Source of the DNA: JAPLJQ01 sp037143735
GTDB lineage: Bacteria; Desulfobacterota; Syntrophia; Syntrophales; UBA2185
NCBI GenBank assembly: GCA_037143735.1
Contig: JBAWYD010000028.1
Location: 1-22,903, forward strand
DNA: 22,903 nucleotides
Reading direction: 5' to 3'
Shown: piece after piece, positions 1-6,481 of the stretch
Layout: each line of letters opens with the position of its first letter
Position numbering within the stretch: the first letter of the stretch is position 1
Made by a program: the position numbers and the translations under genes
Notes under the pieces: model-generated
What the model saw: the letters and a program-made list of their open reading frames with translations, nothing else
The model's database searches: none
What the model was told of the DNA's origin: nothing

Positions 1-7
1 TGAAATT

Positions 8-55
8 TGGTGAGCCCTGCCGGGATCGAACCGGCAACCTACTGATTAAGAGTCA
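8..55 (-). other. 3' half of tRNA-Lys(CTT), attachment-site copy
   Basis: Read on the - strand this is a tRNA from the anticodon arm to CCA: anticodon loop CTCTTAA with anticodon CTT (complement of 48-50), variable loop, T arm GCCGG/CCGGC around TTCGATC, acceptor strand AGGGCTC, discriminator A, and CCA at 10-8. Bases 56-100 do not continue into a D arm or a 5' acceptor strand GAGCCCT, so the gene is only a 3' half. Tyrosine integrases commonly recombine within the anticodon-to-T-arm part of tRNA genes and leave such a fragment at one end. The fragment points away from the integrase, so the intact tRNA should lie at the other (right) end of the element. Confidence 0.85.
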
Positions 56-58
56 TAT

Positions 59-261
59 TTTTCCACTTTCACGACCTTTCATAATCCATAAAAAATCCCT
101 TGACAAATGAGCAAGTTGGCGTTATCTTACTTCACAAGGCATCATAAAGAATCAATCAATTTCAAGGGCAAAAGTGGCAAAGGAGTGGTAAAAAGAAAAC
201 GGACTGATTATAACCCTGAGCGATTGTCTTGGATTTATGAGTTTACCACTATTTTACCACT
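59..261. repeat. five TTTACCACT-type repeats, candidate integrase arm sites
   Basis: Copies lie at 59-67 (TTTTCCACT), 173-181 (complement TTTGCCACT), 184-192 (complement TTTACCACT), 242-250 and 253-261 (both TTTACCACT). Two pairs are spaced exactly 11 bases start to start (173/184 and 242/253), and the pairs face each other. Repeats between the att core and int are typical arm-type binding sites for tyrosine integrases and excisionases. The role is inferred. Confidence 0.5.
100..128 (+). promoter_or_regulatory. sigma70 promoter of the integrase gene
   Basis: Consensus -35 TTGACA at 100-105, a 17-base spacer, and -10 TATCTT at 123-128. The start of transcription would be near 135, about 150 bases upstream of the integrase start codon, and the leader runs through the repeated TTTACCACT-type motifs. 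Seen directly; activity is inferred. Confidence 0.6.
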
Positions 262-285
262 TTATTTCATAAGGAGACGAATCTT

Positions 286-1554
286 ATGGCAATTAAATGG
301 ATCAAATCGGCGCACACGGGGCTTCGATATTATGAACATCAAACCCGGAAGCACGGCAAGCAGCGGGATCGTTATTATTCGATCCGTTTCCGGGTTGACA
401 AGAAACTTTACACCTATGGTGTCGGTTGGATGTCAGACGGGATACCGGAGGCGATCCGCAAAAAAGAACCTGAAATTGGTTTTACGGATTACTGTTTGAA
501 GTTACTTAGGCAATACAAGGGCAATGTCAAGACGGGCGCGGGGCCGAAGTCACCAAAGGAAAGCAGAACCATTGCAGAGGAAAAAGAGGAGGCGGAAGCT
601 GTGGAGAAGGAACGTGAGAAAAAAGAAAACGTCACCTTTGGCGATTTTATGACAAAAACCTACCTTCCGCAATGCAAACTGGACAAAAAAGCAAAAACCT
701 ACACCATTGAAGAAATGCTTTATCGTCTCCACCTGGCCGACACAATAGGAGACCTTCCTTTTAGCAAAATAGCACCCTTCCATCTTGAACGTATAAAAAA
801 GGACATGACCGACAAAAAGAAGTCTGACCGAACGATCCAGTATGTCCTTCAAATAATAAGACAGGTTTTTAACACGGCCCGGAACCTTGGGCTTTATACA
901 GGCGCCCCACCCACCAAAGGCGTCCGCTGGCCGAAGCTGGACAATATGAAGCTGCGATATCTCAGCATTAGCGAGTCGGAAACCCTGCTGGCGGCGCTGG
1001 CAGTAAAGAGTAAGAACCTACACGATATGACATTGTTGAGCCTTCATGCTGGCTTACGTTTCGGAGAGCTTGCCGCCTTGACCTGGTCTTGTGTGAATGG
1101 GGAAGCAGGAACCCTGGCAATCCTGAACGCAAAGGCCGGGTCAAGAACTGCTTACTTGACGGAGCGAGCAAAGGCCATGCTGAAAACCCGGAAGCAGGGC
1201 CGACCAGACGAACTTATATTCCCGAAGAGATCCGGGAAGGAAGGTATAAAGGCGCAAGCATCAAACGTTTTTGCCGATACCGTGAATGATTTAAAACTGA
1301 ATGAAGGCATTACAGACAGAAAGCAGAAAGTCACCTTTCACACCCTGAGACACAGCTTTGCGACACACTTATATGAAAGCACCCACGACCTGTATCTAAC
1401 ACAGCGGAGCCTCGGCCATGCCACGGGAACCATGACGGCCAGGTATGCGAAAATGAGCGAAAGCAGGTTGAGGGAAGGAGCGGCGGCGCTTGAAAAAGCT
1501 TTCACAGTGAATGGCAAAAAGGAATCCTGGCAGGTGGTGAACGGCACAAAATAA
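286..1554 (+). CDS. int: tyrosine site-specific integrase
   Basis: Catalyses site-specific recombination between the tRNA-Lys att site and the element. The 422 residues match the usual length of island and phage integrases. An N-terminal basic region (about 1-115, ending in a Glu/Lys-rich linker) likely binds arm sites. A core-binding SAM-like domain spans about 116-210, and the catalytic domain about 225-410. The catalytic residues are visible: R258 (in GLRFGE), probably K283, H352 and R355 (HTLRH), H378 (LGHAT) and nucleophile Y387 (ARYAKM). The start is fixed by AAGGAG at 271-276, nine bases before the ATG. It lies next to the tRNA fragment, the usual int position, and is the first gene of the + strand series. 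The family is certain; the specificity is inferred from the flanking tRNA remnant. Confidence 0.95.
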   Translation: MAIKWIKSAHTGLRYYEHQTRKHGKQRDRYYSIRFRVDKKLYTYGVGWMSDGIPEAIRKKEPEIGFTDYCLKLLRQYKGNVKTGAGPKSPKESRTIAEEKEEAEAVEKEREKKENVTFGDFMTKTYLPQCKLDKKAKTYTIEEMLYRLHLADTIGDLPFSKIAPFHLERIKKDMTDKKKSDRTIQYVLQIIRQVFNTARNLGLYTGAPPTKGVRWPKLDNMKLRYLSISESETLLAALAVKSKNLHDMTLLSLHAGLRFGELAALTWSCVNGEAGTLAILNAKAGSRTAYLTERAKAMLKTRKQGRPDELIFPKRSGKEGIKAQASNVFADTVNDLKLNEGITDRKQKVTFHTLRHSFATHLYESTHDLYLTQRSLGHATGTMTARYAKMSESRLREGAAALEKAFTVNGKKESWQVVNGTK

Positions 1555-1564
1555 CCCTTGCAAT

Positions 1565-1581
1565 ATATCAATTAATGATAT
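1565..1581. promoter_or_regulatory. palindrome upstream of the toxin-antitoxin pair, candidate operator
   Basis: ATATCA (1565-1570) and TGATAT (1576-1581) form a perfect 6-base inverted repeat around a 5-base AT centre, 16 bases before the toxin start codon. Type II modules of this kind are usually autorepressed by the antitoxin's HTH domain binding such a palindrome. Seen in sequence; binding is inferred. Confidence 0.45.
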
Positions 1582-1597
1582 TAGGATAAATAAAAAC

Positions 1598-1876
1598 ATG
1601 ACATGGACAGTGGAGATCGTTCGGAGGGCCTTGAAGCAGGTTGACCGTTTGCCGACAACGGCAAGGGAAAGCTTGACGGACCTCATCAGGGACATGGAAC
1701 TTCATGGACCCGTAAGAGGAAACTGGCCAAACTATAGCCGGTTAAGCAAAGACCGTCACCATTGCCACATAAGGAGGGGGAAGCCTACTTACGTGGCAAT
1801 ATGGGAGATCACAGACAAGGAAATAAGACTGATTGAGGTAACGTATGCAGGCACACACGAAAAAGCACCCTATTGA
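1598..1876 (+). CDS. RelE/HigB-type toxin of a type II toxin-antitoxin system
   Basis: A 92-residue protein of the RelE/ParE superfamily, often annotated as addiction module toxin RelE or phage-derived Gp49-like/HigB. Visible features are the N-terminal helices (VRRALKQVDRLP), the central basic strands with a Lys/Arg/His-rich stretch (SRLSKDRHHCHIRRGKPTYV), and the closing strand (IRLIEVTYAGTHEKAPY). Members are usually ribosome-dependent mRNA interferases. The gene precedes and overlaps its antitoxin by 32 bases, the toxin-first order of higBA-like pairs. The Shine-Dalgarno is weak (AGGA about 12 bases upstream). It would stabilise the element or act against phage; that role is inferred. Confidence 0.8.
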   Translation: MTWTVEIVRRALKQVDRLPTTARESLTDLIRDMELHGPVRGNWPNYSRLSKDRHHCHIRRGKPTYVAIWEITDKEIRLIEVTYAGTHEKAPY

Positions 1877-2198
1877 GACCATTGAACTGAGGTTCATCGG
1901 GCCGATTGTGAACATGGCGAAGGCCGTTGAAACCCTGAAGCCCTTGGGGTTTGTGGACACGTCCGATTCCGTCCCGTGGCGGGAAGCCTTTCCCGAATAC
2001 AAGGATGAAGATTTGCCAGGGGTTTGCCTGCGTGGATCGAGGCATAAGGAAGGGATCACGCAGAAACAGTTGTCCGATCTGACCGGCATCCCGCAGCGCC
2101 ACATTTCCATGATGGAAAACGGCAAGCGTCCCATCGGCAAGGAAATGGCGAAGCGCTTGGGGAAGGCTTTGAACATCGGTTACAAGGTGTTTCTGTAG
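1845..2198 (+). CDS. XRE-family antitoxin
   Basis: A 117-residue partner of the preceding toxin. The N-terminal 60 residues (conserved-looking segment around FVDTSDSVPWREAFPEYKDEDLP) probably neutralise the toxin. A helix-turn-helix domain spans about 64-113, with TQKQLSDLTGIPQRHISMME as recognition core. The ATG at 1845 lies inside the end of the toxin gene, and GAGG sits a few bases before it; the N-terminal extension reads as real coding sequence, so this start is preferred over the internal ATG at 1914. The overlap implies translational coupling. The protein likely represses the pair through the palindrome at 1565-1581. Confidence 0.82.
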   Translation: MQAHTKKHPIETIELRFIGPIVNMAKAVETLKPLGFVDTSDSVPWREAFPEYKDEDLPGVCLRGSRHKEGITQKQLSDLTGIPQRHISMMENGKRPIGKEMAKRLGKALNIGYKVFL

Positions 2199-2287
2199 GA
2201 TAATTCCCGTGAGGATAGGCTGATCACCGAAAACGGGCAAATCACCCGCTGTCCCTCAACACATTATGAGGACGATTTGAAAGGACA

Positions 2288-3052
2288 ATGGAAAAGTATC
2301 CCTATCTATCAGACATCCAACGAAGTCATATCGAATCCGCCTTAACAAAACTTCGAGTTGATGACTGCCATCACGACAAAATCATGAACATCTGCGATAT
2401 ATACTTATCTCAAAAGGAATGGCAGTTATCCTTTTCGACGAAACGACGCGACGATCACACAGTGGAATTGAAGGGAAAGCACAGGCAACAAAAAGACAAA
2501 CCATTACCGCCAGTATCATCGCAAGAAGCACGGGCCGAAGTAAAAAGGCTAAAGGAGCTATGCGATGAATTTGAAGAAACAGCAGTAAAAGGCTTAACGA
2601 ATTTCCTTATGATCCATTCTATGGACGCACCGCCGAGCCTTCAGGAAGCCATCCATGCCGTCAAGAAACTCAATTCAGAGCTGCAAAACACCATTAAGGA
2701 CCTATCAGGACAGGCTGGCCGGAGCACTAATATAGCACGAAACAATCTCATTTCCCACCTTGCAGGAGCATACGAAGCCTGTTTCGGGAAAAAACCGGGA
2801 TACCCCAATCCCAGTGGTTCAGATGGAAATCCCAACGGACCCTTTTTCCGATTCGTATGTAACTTGATAACCATCCTGGATGGAAAAGAATTAAACCTCT
2901 CCACCCTTAATACCAACATTAGAAGAGCATTGGATAATATAAATCGCGTCCGCTTGAGTAATGGTTCTCTTGGTGCCCGCCACGGTAAAAAAGTCTACCA
3001 CTTAGCTGTTGAGTGCTATCACATCCATAATGAAATACCTGATGAAGCCTGA
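2288..3052 (+). CDS. uncharacterised protein, 254 residues
   Basis: No family recognised with confidence. The protein is hydrophilic, without signal peptide or membrane segment, so probably cytoplasmic. The middle (about 80-150) is helical and charged, with a possible coiled coil (EARAEVKRLKELCDEFEE). A Gly/Pro/Asn-rich stretch follows at about 172-190 (KKPGYPNPSGSDGNPNGPFF), and the C-terminus (about 200-250) contains ARHGKKVYHLAVECYHIH. A Shine-Dalgarno (GAAAGGA) precedes the ATG. It stands alone between the toxin-antitoxin pair and the AlpA-like gene, the cargo position of an island. An abortive-infection or other defence role is conceivable from position alone and is not shown by the sequence. 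Confidence 0.7.
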   Translation: MEKYPYLSDIQRSHIESALTKLRVDDCHHDKIMNICDIYLSQKEWQLSFSTKRRDDHTVELKGKHRQQKDKPLPPVSSQEARAEVKRLKELCDEFEETAVKGLTNFLMIHSMDAPPSLQEAIHAVKKLNSELQNTIKDLSGQAGRSTNIARNNLISHLAGAYEACFGKKPGYPNPSGSDGNPNGPFFRFVCNLITILDGKELNLSTLNTNIRRALDNINRVRLSNGSLGARHGKKVYHLAVECYHIHNEIPDEA

Positions 3053-3170
3053 CCATTAAAGCCCCCCTCACACTGCTAAAAAATACCACTCAAATAAATC
3101 AATTTTAGGCAATTACGGAATTCTTTCGTCTGGACTACCTTAGTTTCAAAAAGAAGCAGGAGGTAGAAAA

Positions 3171-3407
3171 ATGATAGAAAATCAAAAACCCGATTTATCA
3201 GCTTTGCTCAAGGAACTGCCCCCCTTTGTTGCTCGAACCCATCCCCGGTTTAAGGAACTCACAGGCTATTCGGGGCGTACGATGGCCAATATGGATTGTC
3301 TCCACCAGACCACTGCCGTGAAGAAAATAATTCTTGGGAATACGGTGGCTTATGAACGTGAATCCTTGGTCAGGTGGCTTGAAAGCCGCTCACGGATACT
3401 TTTGTAG
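3171..3407 (+). CDS. AlpA/excisionase-like small helix-turn-helix protein
   Basis: A 78-residue DNA-binding protein candidate. The segment FKELTGYSGRTMANMDCL resembles the first helices of the AlpA/HTH_17 (MerR-like winged helix) fold, and GNTVAYERESLVRWLESR is its typical closing part (strand followed by a helix with WL). Such proteins act in satellites and islands as excisionase or as activators of int and excision genes. The very strong Shine-Dalgarno AGGAGG precedes the ATG by six bases. It opens a block of tightly spaced genes, with the next start nine bases after its stop. The family assignment is by pattern only. Confidence 0.65.
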   Translation: MIENQKPDLSALLKELPPFVARTHPRFKELTGYSGRTMANMDCLHQTTAVKKIILGNTVAYERESLVRWLESRSRILL

Positions 3408-3416
3408 GAGGCTGCC

Positions 3417-3590
3417 ATGTCAAATATTATACGTCATTCAAGCGGTTTCATTGAAATATCGACGGCAGAAGGGTTGCTCATATTGACCCAAGAAGAATTT
3501 GAAAGGGCTGCTCGCCGGGGTGCTTCGGTTGATTTAAACCGGGAATATGCAGACAATAAAGAAGGTTGTCTTAGGGGAGATCACTTATGA
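3417..3590 (+). CDS. small uncharacterised protein, 57 residues
   Basis: An open frame of 57 codons beginning ATG TCA AAT, with TAGGAGG at 3405-3411 as ribosome-binding site, ending in a TGA that overlaps the next ATG (ATGA at 3587-3590). The product begins MSNIIRHSSGFIEISTAEG and holds a Glu/Arg-rich helix (TQEEFERAARRGA). No domain is recognised. The spacing, strong ribosome-binding site and coupling to both neighbours argue that it is real. Confidence 0.6.
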   Translation: MSNIIRHSSGFIEISTAEGLLILTQEEFERAARRGASVDLNREYADNKEGCLRGDHL

Positions 3591-3808
3591 GCGCCTTCAC
3601 TCCTAACCGGCGCTTCCGGCGTGATTATAACCGCCTTTTCAAACAGGACCCGGCGGTGGCAAATGTCTTTCTCCTGCTTGCCGAACTTGCCGACGAAAAG
3701 GGGCAGATCAGATTTGGGCCATGTCCTGAAGCAGAAATTCAACAGCTCATGGCGGCGCGGTTTGATGATTGGCGGGCCTATCAATTACCGGGAGGGCCGA
3801 AACGATGA
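3587..3808 (+). CDS. small uncharacterised protein, 73 residues
   Basis: A 73-residue basic protein with a helical middle (VANVFLLLAELADEKGQIRFGP) and a C-terminal WRAYQLPGGPKR. GGGGAG lies about eight bases before the ATG, and both ends overlap neighbours by ATGA (3587-3590 and 3805-3808). Such small proteins commonly sit just before the replication gene of mobile elements in related bacteria, but no function is recognised. Confidence 0.6.
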   Translation: MSAFTPNRRFRRDYNRLFKQDPAVANVFLLLAELADEKGQIRFGPCPEAEIQQLMAARFDDWRAYQLPGGPKR

Positions 3809-4653
3809 CCGATCAGATCCCCGGTGGCCACTTCCTGATGTCCCGCAAGGTCTTTAACTCGACAATCTGGAAAAAACCGCCTCAATACTATCGGCTGCTA
3901 TCTTGGCTTATTGGAAAAGCTGTTTTCCGGGACGGACACACCTTCAAGGGGCATGTTCTAAAGCGGGGGGAATTGATAACCACCTACGGCGAAATCGCCG
4001 ACGCTCTATCCTACCGCCTTAATCGGGCGATCAAAAAACCCACCTTAAAAGAAATTCGGATCATGCTTTCGTGGCTGCAGTCAGAGAGCATGATTTTCAT
4101 GAAACCCTTGACTGGCGGAACCTTGCCGAACAAGGGCAGACCCAAAGACCTTACAAGGGCATACATAGGGTTACTTATTTTCGTTATAAATTACGATACT
4201 TATCAAGATTCCAAAAGTTACAAGGGCAGGCACAAGGGCAGACCCACGGACGAACAGGGGCAATTAGAGGAAGAAGGAAAAGAAGAATGTATAAAAACCC
4301 CGCGCGGTTTTTCATCTGATATTTCTGCCCTAATAAATCGTTACCCGGATCAGGAAACCATCAAGCAGGCATTTCAAGCCATATCATCAACCAGGAAGTC
4401 AAACCGCATTGCCGACACCGTGAAACTGTCCATTCTGAAATCATGGGAACGATACCCGGTCGAATCGGTCATGGCGGGGATGATCACCTATATTGAAAAA
4501 GGATACCATGACCAAGGCAAGGGCGAAAAGTATCTTTTGGGGATCATCAGGAACATCAAACCAGCGGACAGCCTTTCAGTTCCAGGTATGAAGTCAACGG
4601 GAAGCCATGCCCTTGATGAGCACTACAGAAGCCAGGGGGTCAGGATCATATGA
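3805..4653 (+). CDS. phage-type replication initiator-like protein
   Basis: A 282-residue protein. The N-terminal 110 residues look like a winged-helix domain (KRGELITTYGEIADALSYR, then an ISEM-like helix and LSWLQSESMIF), as in phage replication proteins of the DnaD/RepO type. A low-complexity charged linker follows at about 135-165. The C-terminus (about 200-250, LKSWERYPVESVMAGMITYIEKGYHDQ with YLLGIIRNI) resembles the DnaD-like C-terminal helix bundle. The frame is open from an upstream ATG at 3769, but the ATG at 3805 has GGGAGG upstream and overlaps the previous stop, so it is preferred. Its stop overlaps the primase-helicase start. Probably binds the element's origin or loads the helicase; inferred. 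Confidence 0.65.
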   Translation: MTDQIPGGHFLMSRKVFNSTIWKKPPQYYRLLSWLIGKAVFRDGHTFKGHVLKRGELITTYGEIADALSYRLNRAIKKPTLKEIRIMLSWLQSESMIFMKPLTGGTLPNKGRPKDLTRAYIGLLIFVINYDTYQDSKSYKGRHKGRPTDEQGQLEEEGKEECIKTPRGFSSDISALINRYPDQETIKQAFQAISSTRKSNRIADTVKLSILKSWERYPVESVMAGMITYIEKGYHDQGKGEKYLLGIIRNIKPADSLSVPGMKSTGSHALDEHYRSQGVRII

Positions 4654-6392
4654 CAGAGATTGAAAAATATCTTCGAGAAAAAGGGCTTATTGAATACAAG
4701 ATTCAATCCGGTCAGATTGTCTTGAAGGTCTGTCCCTTTTGCGGGGATCAGAAAAGTCATTTCTACCTGGATCAGGATGAAGGCACCTTTTACTGCCACA
4801 AGTGCCAAGAGCGGGGGAATCTTGTCACCCTGAAAAAGCATTATGGCGACTATCAGGAACAAAAGACCATGAACCGACCATTCACGAAGCCACAGGGGAG
4901 TGTTAAACAAGCATTTCCTGATAAAGACGGCTTTTCCATCGTACCGGATGAAAAGAAGGTCATAGAAGCCCATGATCGGCTTTTAATTGACCCGGATGCC
5001 TCGAAATACATCACAGAAACCAGAGGGATCAGTCTTGAAACAACCAAGGCTTTCAATGTCGGCTTGCAGATCGACAGAAATGGTGGCCGGTGGTTGACTA
5101 TACCCCACTATGAAAAGGGCAAGTTGGTAAATATCAAATCGAGGTCATTACCCCCGGCAAAAAAAGACTTTCGGCGTGTGAAAGATTGCCGGTCATGCCT
5201 TTTTAACAGTGACGCCATAGAAAAACACCCGGATGAAATCTTTATCACCGAAGGCGAAATTGACGCGCTTACCCTATGTGATCAGGGAATAAAGAATGCC
5301 GTGGGGACCACAACCGGGGCCGGATCATTTGATCCGTCATGGATTGACCAGCTTCAGGCCATCAAGAAAATCATCCTCTGTTATGACCCGGATGAAGCGG
5401 GACAGAAGGGAGCCAGGGAAGCGGCGCGGCGGTTAGGATATGACCGATGTTTCAACGTGGCCTTGCCGGACGGTCAGGACGTGAACGAATATTTCCAGGC
5501 CGGTCATGACGTGTTTGAATTTCAAACGCTCGTAAAAGAAGCGCGTCAATTTGACGTTGCCGGGATCATGACCTTCACTGATGGTCTAAAAAAGTATCGA
5601 GAGGAAGCGCAAAGACCGGACCAGACGACCGGGATCAGAACAGGATGGACGGATGTTGATCGGATAATCAAAACGGGATTCATGCCGGGGGAGATGATTG
5701 TTTTGAGTGCGCCCCCCAAAATAGGGAAGTCAACCTTTGCCTTGCAGATCATTACCTATAACGCGCTTCAAGATATCCCTGCCCTTTTCTTTTGCCTTGA
5801 AATGAGGCCGATGAAGATCATTCAAAAAATCATGCAATGTCATAACACGTCAGAAGAAATCGGCATTGCAGAGATCGAAAGGGCGCGGATCGACTTCAAG
5901 CAGAAACCCCTTTACCTGGGATACTGCAATCAGAAACCGACGATTGACGGGATCATTGAAACCCTGAAAGCCGCTATCCGGCGTTATGGCCTTAAACTGC
6001 TGTGCTTTGACCATTTACATTTCCTTTGCCGGTCAATCAATAACCAGGTTCAAGAGATCGGCTTAGCCGTTCAATCCTTCAAGTTTCTTGCCGAAGAACT
6101 TGAAATTCCTATCATCCTGATTGCACAGCCACGAAAGATTCAAGCGGACAGCATTATGACGGCAATGGATTTGAAAGATTCATCTTCCATCTTTTCGGAT
6201 TGCGATCACCTTATCATTCTTCACCGGGCGCGAAGGGCCAGCAACGGCAAGAAAGGCGCGACATTACAGACTGAAGCCTATGACCCGGTAACGATGGTCA
6301 GGATAGAAGCGAGCCGGTACAATGGTGGCGGCGAATGCCTGCTTTACTATCATGGCGAATATTCACGGTTTGATGAAATGGCCAGAACATGA
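4650..6392 (+). CDS. bifunctional primase-helicase (zinc finger, TOPRIM, DnaB-like)
   Basis: A 580-residue replication protein of the T7 gp4/Twinkle type: an N-terminal zinc ribbon C28, C31, C49, C52 (CPFCGD ... FYCHKC), a TOPRIM primase with E201 (ITEGEIDAL) and D246/D248 (CYDPDEAG), a linker, then a RecA/DnaB-type helicase from about 328. Walker A is 354-362 (APPKIGKST), with Ala in place of the first Gly. Walker B is at 450-458 (D454 in LLCFDHLHFL), and a motif-3-like IAQ lies at 491-493. It would make primers and unwind the element's DNA, giving autonomous replication. It is translationally coupled to the previous gene (ATGA at 4650-4653). Fusion of both activities in one chain is typical of phages and satellites, not of bacterial chromosomes. 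Confidence 0.9.
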   Translation: MTEIEKYLREKGLIEYKIQSGQIVLKVCPFCGDQKSHFYLDQDEGTFYCHKCQERGNLVTLKKHYGDYQEQKTMNRPFTKPQGSVKQAFPDKDGFSIVPDEKKVIEAHDRLLIDPDASKYITETRGISLETTKAFNVGLQIDRNGGRWLTIPHYEKGKLVNIKSRSLPPAKKDFRRVKDCRSCLFNSDAIEKHPDEIFITEGEIDALTLCDQGIKNAVGTTTGAGSFDPSWIDQLQAIKKIILCYDPDEAGQKGAREAARRLGYDRCFNVALPDGQDVNEYFQAGHDVFEFQTLVKEARQFDVAGIMTFTDGLKKYREEAQRPDQTTGIRTGWTDVDRIIKTGFMPGEMIVLSAPPKIGKSTFALQIITYNALQDIPALFFCLEMRPMKIIQKIMQCHNTSEEIGIAEIERARIDFKQKPLYLGYCNQKPTIDGIIETLKAAIRRYGLKLLCFDHLHFLCRSINNQVQEIGLAVQSFKFLAEELEIPIILIAQPRKIQADSIMTAMDLKDSSSIFSDCDHLIILHRARRASNGKKGATLQTEAYDPVTMVRIEASRYNGGGECLLYYHGEYSRFDEMART

Positions 6393-6469
6393 AAAGAGAT
6401 GAGGCCATGAATTTGAAAAAGAGGCTGGAAACAATCGACGATAAGTTGAAGATCAATATGACCGCGTAA
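6389..6469 (+). CDS. possible 26-residue peptide between helicase and terS
   Basis: The ATG overlaps the helicase stop (ATGA at 6389-6392) and the frame runs 26 codons to TAA at 6467-6469. It encodes a Lys/Asp-rich helix-forming peptide ending LKINMTA. A second in-frame ATG at 6407 has GAGG close upstream. The chain of ATGA couplings before it supports translation, and the small size argues for caution. It may serve only to carry ribosomes to the terS ribosome-binding site (AAGGAGG, 6468-6474). Confidence 0.35.
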   Translation: MKRDEAMNLKKRLETIDDKLKINMTA

Positions 6470-6481
6470 GGAGGTAAAAAA

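Noticed and set aside
107..499. Open frame overlapping the integrase start
   Set aside because: It covers the promoter/arm-site leader and then runs in the wrong frame through the integrase; the translation has no coherent domain and no ribosome-binding site.
1742..2240. Two - strand frames opposite the toxin-antitoxin pair
   Set aside because: They mirror the coding sequence of the recognised toxin and antitoxin and carry no known domain.
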